Below, piece by piece: positions 1 through 11,974 of a stretch of 64,000 nucleotides of DNA (its first letter is position 1; each line of letters begins with the position of its first letter). The notes below the pieces were generated by a model. It was not told the DNA's origin, made no database searches, and was given only the letters and a program-made list of their open reading frames with translations. The DNA lies in assembly GCF_029852145.1 (NCBI RefSeq), contig NC_079969.1:13238465-13302464 (forward strand). The letters are read 5' to 3'. The position numbers and the translations under genes were made by a program. This stretch comes from Microplitis mediator. Taxonomy: Eukaryota; Arthropoda; Insecta; Hymenoptera; Braconidae.

Positions 1-92
1 TATGCAGTGATCGGATTTTACAAGATGTTCCTTTTGATAAGTACAGGTAATATAACTTTAATACCACGCAATATAGTACCTCATAATAGTTT

Positions 93-389
93 CCCTTATT
101 AAAAACTCCGATTCAATCCGCTTGAATCTGATTGAAACTATTAGATTTAGTCAGAAACAAACATTCAATCAGAACTACTCGGGAATGGTCCAAACATCGG
201 ATCGAATTTCGATCGAATTCAATTGGAAAAAGATATTTATTATTTTCCGATTAAATCCGATTAAAATTTTGTAATCAGATTCAATTAGAAAATAATAATT
301 ACTTTTTCCGATAAACTTTCCGATTTCTAATTAACTTTCAATCGGATTCATTCGAAACTTTCCGATTAAATCGGAATTTTTAATCAGGA
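93..389. mobile_element. MITE, CCC-ended, TCCGATT repeats
   Basis: Short inverted-repeat element upstream of the zer-1 exon. The left end reads CCCTTATTAAAAACTCCGAT; the right end is the inverted counterpart ending TTTTTAATCAGGA, with the last G apparently mutated to A. TT lies on both sides, consistent with a 2-bp target duplication. The interior is degenerate TCCGATT/AATCGGA repeats in both orientations. It probably sits in an intron of the zer-1-like gene. Confidence 0.55.
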
Positions 390-474
390 TTCTAATATAA
401 TTACTCACTAAAATGCTTTAGTTCATTGTACAAGTTTAATTTATAGAAATGATTATTTTTTTACACCTCGTTAG

Positions 475-3017
475 GTGCGCAAAATTAGTAATGAATTGTC
501 TTTCTGCATTCGATGACGCGTCTATGAATCGAATGTCAGTAGCTATTTGTTCAATATTAGCTGCTAAAATTTCTACAGTAGAAACTTCAATGCTTGGTTC
601 TAAGCCTCAATACATGTCAAAACTTCTTTCGATGGTAAGATCAAAAATCCAATTACGATCTGTTGATATCACTATGAGATTTACTTTGAGTGCATTATGG
701 AATCTGACGGATGAAAGCGCTGCGACCTGTAAAGTTTTCCTTGAGGAAGGTGGAATGGAGCTTTTTTTAGAGGTTCTTGAATGTTTTCAAGGTGAATCTA
801 GTGTAGAAACAAAAGTTCTTGGGTTGCTCAATAATATAGCTGAGGTTTGTACTATGAATATTGAACTAATCAAATATGTTTTTTCCTAGTTATATACTTA
901 TAAATATCAATATATAAATGATGGATATTTATAAAATATATTAATTTAGGTTTCATTTAAAATGATTTGTATAAATATTCTATTTTTAAGGTAGTTCACT
1001 CGCGACAGTCGTCGCCAAGAGCATAGCGTAATAATAAGTACAAAAGGTTTGAAATACTCAATTCTAGAATACTCTGTTTTTGTAAGAGATTGTATCTAAT
1101 ACATCTCGGTTACAAAAATACAGATACATACTAAAACATTCACTCTTTCGAGTATAATAAATATGGCAACGCCGCAAATATTAATATCGAATGGTCTATA
1201 GATTAAACGTAAAGATATAGCAATCTTTATATAGTATGAATTTAATATACAGTTTATTATTGTTGACATATAATTTTTTGGATAAAATGAATTTTTCTGC
1301 ATATTATAATAATTTTTTTTCTATTTACAAGTAATTTGCTGATAAAAATAATGAAATTGTCAGATGTCTGTTATTTTTGGTATCATAATTTTTCAGGATT
1401 TTAAAGTTATTAGAAAAGCCGTCATTAATATAAGTCAATATCGAAATAGTATATTACACACCAAAAGAGGAAAGTAGAACATTCCAACCCGCGTGTACAA
1501 TTGCCTATTCAAGCCAAAGGCGAGGGTGGTAAATACGTAGGGTGGGACGTCCTACCCTCCTTTGGGATGTGTATACAATTTTTCATCAGATCTGCACCGA
1601 AAAGTTTAAATTTTTGCTTCTGCTTGTGGGAAGAATGGCTCATGCGCTATTTTCTATCATTTGTTTTTTCATAAAAGGAAAGAACGACCTTCTTCCTTCT
1701 AAACTGGTCAGGAATTTAAACTTTCGGTGCAGATACTGTGAAAAATAATCTCTTTGTTTGTTTGATATCATCAAATAAATGTTCATTATTCACAAAAATT
1801 AATTCAAAAAATTTTCTAATAATTTCTCAACCTCCAATACATTCATGTTAAATAATTAACCTAACTGACTGACATTTGAATTTCTGTACGTTAAGTATGA
1901 CGACTGCTACGTTGCCAAGTTGTGATTACTATACCCTACCACACGTCAAGTCTTTTTAAATAATTTATATTTATAAAATCAATATTTTTTTAACATATCG
2001 GTCTCGAAATTTAGAGTTGTTTCCAAAAACTTTCTACTTTTTTCATTCAACAATGCATAAGTTTAAAAAAAATGGTAAGAGCCGTTTTCGAGATGTACAG
2101 GAAATTATATTTCTTTTATACTTGGTAGACCTCCAGCATGTTAATTATGCATTTTTCGATTGTTAATATCTCGCTTCACAATCGGCAAATTTTTTTTTTT
2201 TTTTTTTTTCCATTAAATATTAGACATTTTTATTAATCTCATATTTTAATTTCATCGCATTCCTAAGAAAAGGCGTTTGCGAGTGAACTACCTTAATACA
2301 TATTTCATTATTTCATGTAATAATTTTTTTTGTTAAATTGAACTTTTATTTATTAAATATATTACAAAAACAATAAAATATATTCGATGAAAAATATCAA
2401 GTCGAGCGCAGGCTTTTCTATCCGATTGTTGTTAAAAGGTCACCGATGGTCGTAGGTAGGCCATTTGAGACAACGATTGATGCAGTCACGCTTTATAAGA
2501 ATGCTCTCAATGCTCTTGGATTCAGAGCACATCGATGTGTCTTACTTCGCAGCGGGTATTGCTGCACATTTATTAAGTGACGGTCCATGCGCTTTGATGA
2601 CATGGACTGCTGATCCATCATTACCAACAAGGGAACAGTTATTAGATCAATTGGCCAATGCAGTTACAAATTGGCAAACACCGCAAGGAGAAATGGTAGC
2701 TTATCGGAGTTTCCAGCCATTTTTTTCGCTTCTCAAACGTAAACAAGCTTATCCAGTACAGCTTTGGGCTGTGTGGGCAATCCATCATGTCTGCACTAAA
2801 AATCGTAAGAATTACTCATTTATTTATTTGTTTAAAACTTTACTAATATCGTTTCTTTTAAATTATTTCTTCAGCTAAACGATATTGCGATATGCTGGTT
2901 CAAGAAGGTGGAACAGTACTTTTAAAATTATTAGTACTAAATGACAAAGAGATTCAATCGAATGTAAGAGCATTGTGTCGTTCGATTCTAGATACTATTT
3001 CACTTTACCCATGTTAA
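475..3017 (+). CDS. zer-1: zer-1 / ZYG11-like CUL2 substrate receptor, last three exons
   Basis: C-terminal part of a ZER1/ZYG11B-type protein. Known family members are armadillo-like/leucine-rich substrate receptors of CUL2 ubiquitin ligases that recognise glycine N-degrons. Exons are 475-844, 2456-2804 and 2875-3017, with AG acceptors and GT donors. Frame is kept: 844/2456 join in phase 0, and 2804/2875 join after the first base of a codon. Family-typical stretches are LSALWNLTDESAATCKVFLE and VLGLLNNIAE in the first exon, VSYFAAGIAAHLLSDGP, GEMVAYRSFQPFF and VQLWAVWAIHHVC in the second, and KRYCDMLVQEGG in the third. The stop is TAA at 3015-3017, and an AATAAA at 3101-3106 is a plausible poly(A) signal. 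The 5' exons lie left of the window. Intron 845-2455 carries a TTAA-flanked element. ZER1 rather than ZYG11 is likely because insects mainly keep zer-1, but the two are not separable from this fragment. Confidence 0.9.
990..2292. mobile_element. TTAA-flanked TIR element in zer-1 intron
   Basis: Perfect 14-bp terminal inverted repeats GGTAGTTCACTCGC (990-1003) and GCGAGTGAACTACC (2279-2292) are directly flanked by TTAA at 986-989 and 2293-2296. TTAA duplication is the hallmark of piggyBac-type (also Kolobok) transposition, so this is best read as a non-autonomous element of such a family. The 1.3-kb interior has no convincing coding region. It contains a smaller inverted repeat around 1590-1740 (GCACCGAAAAGTTTAAAT and its complement). 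It lies in the intron between zer-1 exons 475-844 and 2456-2804. Confidence 0.7.
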
Positions 3018-3100
3018 CGACGTGTCAATATGTTGGAAATACGACAAGCTAGTCAATTTAACCATTTGAGAGAAGAACGTTTACTATTGAAAATCTCCTA

Positions 3101-4216
3101 AATAAAATGATTGAAATGGTTCGCTCGTGAATATTATTCTGTAATTTAATTTTTTAAAATAGAGTTTATAGTAACATATATATAAATATATATATTTTAA
3201 GGTGGCGTAAATAAACTGATTAATTTCTATTTCTTTGTTATCGTATGAAAATTTCTGAGTCCATAAATCAGCATGTTTAAGTGATTTTTATAAGTCGCTG
3301 AAGAATCTAAAAAATTGTAAAAAAAAATTTTAAAAGTGAGTGTGTACTTATGTACGCGCGATAGGAGTTATACTTCTTTGGCGTGACTAGAAAAAATTTT
3401 ATTACGCATGCAAATGATATAAATATGTAGAAAAATGTTCATACTTTCTATTAAAATTAGAGAAAAAGCAAACTCCAAAAAACGGCTGTCCAATTTCAAA
3501 ACACAGCAAGAAACGAATTTTTTAAAATCGATTTTTTAGTATTTTCAGTTCCAGTGAAGTTTTGTGAACATGATTCAATTCATATTCGAAAATTTTTATC
3601 TTTTTCAGTTATTGTGTTTTGAAATCAGGCAGTCGAAATGTTCAAGTATTTTGGGGTATAAGTTATCGAATAAAATCGGCAACTTATACTCCAAAATACT
3701 TGAATTTTTCTGGAATTTTTTGTTTTTCTACATGTAAAAGAAAGTATGGAAATTAATTTTACGTAGCAGCATACTGTTCTTGTTTGATTTTGAAAAATTC
3801 GTTTAAAACGAAAGTTAAAGAAACCAATGTATTTTTTGTTTCAATTTTCAATCGTTTTGGGGGACGCGTTAACGTTATCGGATTAGACTCAAATTTAACA
3901 AAAATGTTTTTTTCCATATATATGTATATATTCACAATAAATCACTTATATAAATGAAATGTTTTTTAATTTGCTTATTAAATCAACTGATTGTCTGACG
4001 ATTTTAAGTACAACAACGTCTTATTTGGAATACAGTCGAATTCTATTAACTCGGACAATTAGTCTATGGAGGAACGGAAATTTCTTGGAAATTGTCACTT
4101 CTTAAATGCTCCTTCTCCTTTAAATTACAGCACATGCGCATTTGTATATACTTGAATGCATATATAAATATTCACAGGCATATTCAAATATACAGAATCG
4201 GGTGGGAGACAGCGTA
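3101..4216. other. zer-1 downstream intergenic DNA
   Basis: AT-rich DNA after the zer-1 stop codon. It holds the AATAAA at 3101 and one local inverted repeat (3643-3664 with 3681-3702, 22-bp arms, one mismatch). I see no gene. Confidence 0.5.
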
Positions 4217-4562
4217 CCCAAGTAACACACGCTTGAGCAAGATTCTGGTGGCAGTACCTTGAGAAAATTCTAGTCACTAGAGTCTTTTTCTACTTATGGG
4301 TCTTGCGCAAGATCATGTAGCAAGAAATCGTCATCAAGACTTGTGCATGATTTGCTAAAGGCATTGTATACAAGGATATTGAAGATATCTTAGATACGGT
4401 GCAGTTGAAAAGTTTCTGGCGCATTTCTTGCATCAGTTACTTACGCATAGTTTGCTCAAGATCTGCTCAAGACTCAAGGTCAATATTGAGCCTCGAGCAC
4501 ATCTTGAGCAAGTCATGCGCAACTATATTCAACTATAGTCTTCCTCCAGAATTTCTTGTGTA

Positions 4563-6045
4563 CACAGAAAAAAAAATTATTTGGCTCAAAGAAATTTTTC
4601 TTGAGCCAAGAAACTTTTGAGGGCATGGAATGAAAACCGAGATTTTCTTGACGGAAGTAAAAAAATTCCTTGGATTTTAAATCTTGAACGAAGAAAAAAA
4701 ATTTTTGACTCAATATATCTTCAAAGATTGATTCAACAGTTGAGTTACTTAATTAAATAATTAAAATTTTTTGATTTAATAAATATTGTTCCTTACTGTA
4801 ATATAATTGTTACTTTAACCAAAAAATATAAATGTTTAGTACAAGAAAGTTACAATCTTGAATAAAGTAATGCGATGTTTTGAGTCAATAAACAGTGATA
4901 ACTTGAATTAAAATACAAATTTCGAACCAAGAGTACTGCGAGCTTAAGCCAAGTAAGTTTTCTCTTGGTTTCACGCAAAGGTTCTCTCATTCTTTTCTCA
5001 CTACTCTATCTTTGTCGCTCCTGCACAAGAAATGAAAATTTTGTCCACGTTATAAGGTTAAGTAGATAAAATTTAAAAAGCAAGATAATAATAATTATTT
5101 GTAAGTTTAGCAAATATTTGGGCACATATGTATTTTATTTATTATAAATTCAGCTATTTAAGGAATTTCCGAGTGAAACTATATTTGTTTTTTTTTTTTT
5201 TAATTTGAAATAAAATATTCTTAAATTAAGAAAACTTGATGGTTTACAAATGAAGGCTAAATTTTTTTCTTATAAATATAGAACTCTTTCAAATTTTTAT
5301 TGTTCAATAGAGGAATTATTTTTTAGCTTAGTCTTGAATATATATAATTCTGAATAGCTCAAAGTAACAGAATAAATTTTTATTTCCAAATGCGTGTGGT
5401 GGCCGAGTGGTCTAAAGTACATGACTTAAACCACTCTGAATCGAAGGGTCGGCGGTTCGAGTCCCATCATACGTCAAAAAAATTAAAATTCCTTCTTTAC
5501 CGAAGGTGGAAAAAATGACATTTAACCCTCCCAGATGGATTAAAATAAGTCGTACAGTTGAATAATTTTTTTAAACAGGAAAAATTATTTCTTGAAAAAC
5601 CAAGAGAAAAAATACTTGGGCTGAGAATCGAATCACTTTAAATCAAGACAAAAATACTTGGGCCGATAATCAAATCACTTTAAACTAAGAAAAAAAATAC
5701 TTGAGTCAATAATTGAATTATTTTAAACTAAGAAAAAAAATACTTGTGTCAAAAATTAAATTATATTGAGCCAAGAAAAAAATACTGGAATCAAAAATCT
5801 AAATACTTTAAACTGAGTAAAAAAATACTTGAGATAAGTCTGAAATGTTTCTAAACAAAAACAAAAATTTTTCAAGCTGAATAATTCTATTCTTGAATCG
5901 AGATAGTTATTTGTTCAATAAAGAAATTAGCTTCTAAATCCAAATTTTGTTGTTATTTGAATCAAATACAAATTGTAAGCTTGATTCAAGAAAAAATATG
6001 GGAAGAACGTAAATTCCTTAGTTCAAGTAATCCTTGTTTTCTGTG
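4563..6045. mobile_element. CAC...GTG element with tRNA-like core
   Basis: Terminal inverted repeats CACAGAAAA (4563) and TTTTCTGTG (ending 6045), flanked by TA at 4561-4562 and 6046-6047. Inside are many copies of a degenerate 40-50-bp unit (words like TACTTGAGTCAATAATTGAA, 5600-5850) and a tRNA-like segment at 5392-5474. CAC termini with a short duplication resemble CACTA/EnSpm elements; that assignment is inference. It is inserted in the 4217-6987 element. Confidence 0.6.
5392..5474 (+). tRNA. tRNA-like sequence (Leu/Ser class), probable pseudogene
   Basis: An A-box-like block GTGGCCGAGTGGTCTAAAG and a B box GGTTCGAGTCC are correctly spaced for a class II tRNA. A 7-bp acceptor helix can form between GCGTGTG and CATACGT with two wobble pairs. 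The anticodon stem and T stem are badly paired, so a functional tRNA is unlikely. It lies in the middle of a CAC...GTG element, like four other tRNA-like cores in this window. Confidence 0.5.
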
Positions 6046-6145
6046 TAAGGCTTGTACTAGACTTGCTATTGAAATCTAGCCATAAGCATCTGTAACAAGA
6101 CACATAGGCAGGAAAAGCCACAAACGTCTATCGAACTTGAGACCA

Positions 6146-6949
6146 CACGGAAAAAAATAGAAAGGAATGGTTACTGTGATACGCAAGAATGATCGTAAAA
6201 TATGTAAAAATTAATCTTTGCACATTACTAGTTCTCGTTATAATAGGAATGGGTCGTTTTTACATATGATTGAGTACAATCCAACATAGCAACCATTACC
6301 CTATGTTACACATTATGTCGAAAACGTGACTGGTTATCGTGTTCACGGTCACCATTAACCTTCCAGATAATACAGGTTCTTTTCAGCAGTCGATGTGTCA
6401 CTATATAAAATAGGTATAGGTCCTTTGTGGAGATGCGAAAGACCCCAGATAAATGCGTTTCATTGTCGTTCAGCATAGCAACCATTCCTGTTCTGGACAG
6501 GAACTATTGCTTTCAGTCACATGTCTGACTCCTGTTTAGTAGGAACTAATGTTGTAAACAGCACTCAGACATGTGACTGAAAGCAACAGTTCCTGTCCAG
6601 AATAGGAATGGTTGCTATGCTGAACGACAATGGAATGCATTTGTCCGGAGAGTCTTTCGTATCTCCACAAAGGACCTATACCTATTTTATATAGTGACAC
6701 ATCGACTGCTGAAAAGAACCTGTATTATCTGGAAGGTTAATGGTGACCGTGAACACGATAACCAGTCATGTTTTCAACATAATGTGTAACATAGTATAAT
6801 GGTTGCTATGTTGGATTGTACTCAATCATATGTAAAAACGACCCATTCCTATTATAATGAGAACTAGTAATGTGCTAAGATGAATTTTTACATATTTTAC
6901 GATCATTCTTATGTAGCACAGTAACCATTCCTATCTATTTTTTTCCGTG
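6146..6949. mobile_element. Fold-back element, about 400-bp arms
   Basis: The whole 804 bp is one imperfect palindrome centred near 6548. The left end is CACGGAAAAAAATAG and the right end is its complement ending CCGTG. CA occurs on both sides (6144-6145, 6950-6951), fitting a 2-bp duplication. Scattered mismatches between arms (for example around 6310 and 6780) show it is not brand new. No coding region. A transcript crossing it would form a long hairpin. Confidence 0.8.
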
Positions 6950-6989
6950 CAGGCTTGCTCAAGCCTTGAACAAGATTGTTATATGGGTA

Positions 6990-7951
6990 GCTCGTAGTGA
7001 GTGTCAAGATTGAGGGAAAGCTCCGAATTAACGGTATTTGACTTTATGGAATTCAACTGTAGCTTATGTCTGTATATAACTAGACGATTCGTGCATCCTC
7101 GTTGGGTATACCACCGCTACCATGCTGAAAGTCTGAGCCTCTTCTGAGATGGCTTAGTCATTATAGAAAAAATTTAATTCAATTCAATTCAATTTCATTA
7201 GCTGTGCGCGCGCAACGTTCGTTATTTGATAAATTTTACTCTCAACGCACTAAAAAAAGGATAAATTCAAAAGAAATTTCTTTTTTTTTTGTCTTAATTT
7301 TTTTCTTTTTTATGAAAATTGTTAGAACATTATAAAAAAAATTTGTCCATCTAGAAGTTTAAGCTCAGAACTGAAAAATTTCCGAAGCCGATCAAAAATT
7401 CTTTAAAGTTTATCAGCAAAGTAGAGTTGAGCTACTGAGTGCTCGCAGCTATTAAGCACGACAAATAAGCACTCTAAATTTTTGTTTATTTTTTCGTAAT
7501 ATCTGCTGCAAATGTTTAATTTTCGAGCTCCGTCTAGCGATAGTAAAGAGGCTGATTCCCACATTGCAAAATATAGTATAGTTTTGTCTTTACTTTCGGC
7601 ACAAAGCGCGAAAGAAAATACTTTTGGTCCTACCCCTTTCACTCTTCACTCATGTTTTTACTACACCTTTATGTACTTACTTATTTTCTTTATGTAAAAT
7701 ATTCATTGATCCATTTCTTTTCCAATAAAATAAGTTAAAGAAATGAAAAATAAACAATTAAATATATAATAATAAAATTATTAAATATTATTAATAAAGG
7801 AATGAATTTTTAAAAATTGAATTAAATTAAATTTAATGAATCGTTGGAATTTAAAAAAATGACATTTTTATCATCATATAACATTCCTCTATCGTACATT
7901 ATATGAAGATAGAATATTTCTCTATTGACGCACGCGCTATCAATCTACTAT
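6990..7951. other. Noncoding AT-rich spacer
   Basis: No supported gene. The short open frames near 7400-7700 on both strands overlap each other and show no family resemblance. It contains (AATTC) runs near 7170-7190 and low-complexity AT at 7700-7860. Confidence 0.5.
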
Positions 7952-8187
7952 TACACGGAAAAAAAATTCTAATTAAATTTACGATAACAATATCGTAATT
8001 TGTCCTATTGCTTATTGTAGTTTTGGACTAGACTTTCAAAATCATAATTTTTACGATGTAGCGTTGGAAATTTCATTTAAGAAATAATACTTCAGATAAA
8101 CAATACGAAGCCTTAAGCTCTGTAATATAAATTACGATGTGAATATCGTAAAATCTGAAGAGAAATTTTAAATAAAAGAATAAAATA

Positions 8188-9669
8188 CACTGTAAAAAAT
8201 AAGGTACTGATATCAAACTCCCTAAGAGTTTGACAAATTTCATCTTCAGTGAAACCAAATTCGTTTGAACCAACGAAAACTAGTTTGTCTCAAGAAAATC
8301 ATTTTTATTGAATGAAAATCTCTACTCGATTATGAGAAATTGCTTAAGCATTTATGTTGAAAGTTTTTAAGTTTGATCGTAATTAAAGTAACATTTGATT
8401 GAATAGTAAAATATATTTTAATTAAATTTTGGATGTACTTGATTTAAAAAAAAAAATTGTTAACGCAAACTCTTCAATTTTTAGAAATTTAACTGAAACT
8501 CTTGAAACGTTTAGTTTGACAACTTCACTTGTTTCAATGAAACAAAAGTAGTTTCCTATAATACCGAACGTGTCGTGTCAACCGACAAGTTTCTTGGGGA
8601 GAGAATCCGACGAGGTTGTAGGAGTAATTTGACGCACTCACATGAAAACTGAAAAATATTCGACAAGAATATAAATGTATTCGTTACAAAATATTGAATT
8701 ATATTTGAATGAAAGTCTTCATATTATCAATTAAATAGAAAAATTTATTTATAAAAAGAGTCACATATTTATCTCGTTTAGATCAATGTATAAGCAATTG
8801 ACTGTATATATCCATTCAATATGAAAACAAAGTACTAGAAGCGCAACTAAACTAAAAATTTCTTACAGGTTCCGTAGCGTAGCGGTAAAGCATCTGACTC
8901 TCACGCGTAGGGTACTGGGTTCGAATCCTCCGGATACCAATATTACGATTATTTAATTTTTCACTAAAAATTGAGTGTGTCAGAATTATTTGTAAAGTGT
9001 AATATATATAATGTAATAATAATTATAATAATATAATGTAATTGTCTCAATACTTGATAAAAAAGAAAAAAAAAAAACAATAAAAGTTAAAATCAAAAAT
9101 AAAAAAATGCGAATAAAAAAATTTTTTTTAAGTTAATTATTGATGAAATAATTAAAGGCAATATTCACTTGATTCAGATTACTGTTTTTTTTGGATCAAT
9201 GCAATACAGCAATTTGAAATAATTCGATTTTTTATTGAATCAATTGCAAGGAGAGTTTCTACGGACCTAAAAAAATATTACTTTTAACACTAAAATTCAT
9301 TTGCTTTAATGAAATTATGACTTAACTGAAAATTCTTCATATCTTCAATGACCCTACAAATTATTTTGATTGAAATTTTTGATTATTTTATGTAAAACGA
9401 AAATCATTATTGTATCAACAGCATTCATGACTTGAACTAATTCCTATTTTTTTTTAAATGAAAAAAGTTATTGAGTTATATCAAATACTATAGAGTTAGT
9501 TCAAACGAATCGGGACCTTCCCTCAAGAAACTCTCAGTTGGAGCCAAATATACTGTCAAACGTAGAGGGCGATAGACTCAATCGCTTGACGCGCTTGGCT
9601 GTATCCAAACGCACGGAGTACTTGAGCCAAACGAATCTGGTTTGACGTCAGGAATCTTTTTTTACAGTG
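8188..9669. mobile_element. CACTG-ended element (CACTA/EnSpm-like), with tRNA-like core
   Basis: Ends CACTGTAAAAAA (8188) and TTTTTTTACAGTG (ending 9669), flanked by TA on both sides (8186-8187, 9670-9671). CACT(A/G) termini are the defining ends of the CACTA superfamily, which makes 2-3-bp target duplications. Near the ends are repeated words such as GTTTGACAA/TTGTCAAAC and TTGAAACTC. A tRNA-Glu-like segment lies at 8868-8939. There is no transposase, so it is non-autonomous. Confidence 0.7.
8868..8939 (+). tRNA. tRNA-Glu(CTC)-like sequence, probable pseudogene
   Basis: 72 nt. The acceptor strands GGTTCCG and CGGATACC pair if one base is bulged. The anticodon loop is CTCTCAC, exactly the tRNA-Glu(CTC) loop. 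The B box is GGGTTCGAATCC, and a CCA-like ACCA sits at the 3' end. Anticodon and T stems are mismatched. Embedded in the 8188-9669 element. Confidence 0.5.
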
Positions 9670-9673
9670 TAAT

Positions 9674-9755
9674 AATCGTTCGGACGTTGGGTTCGACCAA
9701 GTCCTTTCGAGGGCGATGTGTCGGACGCCTTGGACCACTCGGCCACTGAAGAACC
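9674..9755 (-). tRNA. tRNA-Ser/Leu-like sequence, degenerate
   Basis: On the minus strand, an A-box block AGTGGCCGAGTGGTCCAAGG is followed at class II spacing by a B-box-like GGTCGAACCC. The stems do not pair well. It sits in the 7954-10196 element directly beside the 9669 insertion boundary. Confidence 0.4.
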
Positions 9756-10198
9756 TACACTATGTACAGTTTTTATGGTCCAAATAAACGATTTGAATGA
9801 ACATTCATAAGTCATGAGAGCGCCTCTTACGGAGGACGCTGTTAATATTTAAAAATTATGATACAACATCGTAATTTTTATAGCTTACATCGTATTATTA
9901 CAGAGGCAGCACTATAAAATTTATTTTACTCAAAAGTACATAAAAAGATAAATAAAGGAATAAATATAGTTTTTGAATTGTAATTTTTATTTCTTTTTTT
10001 TTTACAATGTTACATTGTAATTTTTGAAGTAATTTTTATTCCTAAAAGTCTTTGTTAAAATTACGATATTAAATAGTAAAAAATATAACCCTTAAGTAAA
10101 TTTTGAAATAAGATATTTTAAAATTGACACTAATAAAACTCTAGACCACGATTACGATATTAACATCGTAAATTTTGCTAGAATTTTCTTTCCGTGTA

Positions 10199-11007
10199 AG
10201 AAGTTGAGAAGACTTTGAAAATGTGTTGCTAAATTTTCATATAAAATTGAGAAAAAAAAGTTGTTCGGTTTTTTTGTGCTACTCCCGGATATATTAAAGT
10301 AACAATTATTTCTCTCATTTTCGAAATACATTCTTCTCATACCAAATTATTTCAATTATTACCGTAATAGAGAGCTTCAAAAAATTTAAACGCGCTTAAA
10401 AAATCTGAAAGGTAGCATTAAATTTTTTAAATTTCGAAAATCATGAAATAATAGTAATACAAAGCATCAGTTTATCTTACATTGAGAAGAAATTGACTTT
10501 TGTTATGTCCGACTTCGGAAACTTTTCAAAACTCATGTTGAACAATCCTGAGGAATAGATATTCCATTTTCTCATAAGAGAAACCAGGATAGATTCAATT
10601 GAGCGGTACAAAAACGTCACAACAGATTTCTTTCTTTCTGTCTTACATTCCCTTATTCTTTGTTCCCCACTTACTGTCCACTACAATCACTCTAATGCGT
10701 AGTAGCACCCATAATTAACATAGACTTAAATTAAGTTCCGTCAACGGGACATCTCATACTTTGTAAGACGTTGCGAATTCCCCCTCCCCAGACTCGGACC
10801 CCATCGTTGCATCTTAAAAATTTTTCAAGAGCAAAATCAGTCTACCGAGCACCGGCTTGCATTTCGGTTTGTAGCTGAGTTACCCCTCAGTAAAGAGTCG
10901 CAATTAGGTACAGCAGTACCCTCAATCTCTCAAATTTTCGATAATAAAAAAAAATAAAACCGATCATCATTGCTTTTATATCACAGTCAAAGAATAAATA
11001 TATACAT
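10199..11007. other. Noncoding spacer
   Basis: No supported gene. One moderately GC-richer stretch at 10730-10920 has no recognisable homology. Confidence 0.5.
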
Positions 11008-11009
11008 TA

Positions 11010-11972
11010 GAGTGCTTTTTTTTTTGCGACTATTTTTTTTTTCGCTCCCATCCCGAAATTTTGTTGGAAATACCCCCAAAAAAATTCCCTGAGAGTTTGA
11101 GCCCTTAATATTAATTCGACGTTAACTTGGATTTTTATTTTGTAAACTTCTATAACTCCGCGGTATTTTATGATATCATCTCGCCTAAAGTCGCAATTTT
11201 CTCAGAATTAAATGCTCTATAAAAGTGCCCATTATCGCGAAGTCGTAACTCATACAGGTGGGGTAGTACGGACCGCTAAACTGAATTTTTTCATAGGATT
11301 CTTATTTTTTCTCTCAACAACAAGACCTACAAAAAAAATGTGAATGATAATTTTATAGAAAATTCAATTCTCTACAAAAAGGTCCTTAGCACTGAATCAC
11401 TCAGATTGATATTTTCTGAGATATTAGTCAAATAAAAAATTAATATTTTCAAAGATTTCATTCGACATTTTATGGGAATTGAATGCTACGTAAACTTCAA
11501 TAATTAATATCTCAAAAAATATCAATCTGAGTGATTCGCTGCTAAGGACCTTTTTTGTAGGAAATTAAATTTCCTGTAAAGTTGTCATTTGCATTTTTTC
11601 TGTAGGTCTTGTTGTTTATGAGATAATGAGAGAAAAAACAAGAATTCTACGAAAAAATTCAGTTTAGCGGTCCATAGTACCCCACCCGGATGAGTTACGA
11701 CTTCGCGACAATGGGCACTTTTGTAGAGCATTTAATTTTGAGAAAATTCCGGCTTTGGATGAGATGATATCATAAAATGCCGTGGAGATACAGAAGTTTA
11801 AAAAATAAAAACCCAAGTTTATACGTGTTTTAAATGGGAAATCTTCACACGCTGTGGTCGAGTACTTAATATTAATATTAAGGGCTCAAACTCTCAGGGA
11901 ATTTTTTTGGGGGTATTTCTAACAAAATTTTGGGATAGGAGCGAAAAAAAAAAGTCGCAAAAAAAAGCACCC
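11010..11972. mobile_element. Fold-back element flanked by TA
   Basis: Imperfect palindrome with arms of nearly 480 bp centred near 11491. The ends are GAGTGCTTTTTTTTTTGCGAC and the complement ending GCACCC; TA is at 11008-11009 and 11973-11974. TA duplication suggests Tc1/mariner-type integration. The termini resemble those of 56301-56741 and 61568-62497 (GGGTG/GGGCG next to TA). No coding region. Confidence 0.7.
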
Positions 11973-11974
11973 TA

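Larger units (their letters stand above)
4217..6987. mobile_element. CCC...GGG element with CTTGAGCAAG repeats, host of two insertions
   Basis: Outer ends read CCCAAGTAACA (4217) and TGTTATATGGG (ending 6987), flanked by TA at 4215-4216 and 6988-6989. Subterminal DNA at 4230-4560 and 6050-6145/6950-6980 is full of short palindrome-like words such as CTTGAGCAAG, CTTGCGCAAG and CTTGCTCAAG. Two other elements (4563-6045 and 6146-6949) sit inside it, so its own length is only about 0.5 kb. No coding region. Confidence 0.6.
7954..10196. mobile_element. CAC...GTG element, family copy 1, carrying a nested element
   Basis: Ends CACGGAAAAAAAATTCT (7954) and AGAATTTTCTTTCCGTG (ending 10196), flanked by TA at 7952-7953 and 10197-10198. 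Next to each end are ACGATxTTxxxATCGT-type palindromes. The right 350 bp is repeated, inverted, at 46811-47151, so this is a true family. The middle is interrupted by the CACTG element 8188-9669. No coding region seen. Confidence 0.7.

Noticed and set aside
5392..5474. Functional tRNA gene
   Set aside because: Anticodon and T stems are mismatched and the sequence is inside a repeated element.
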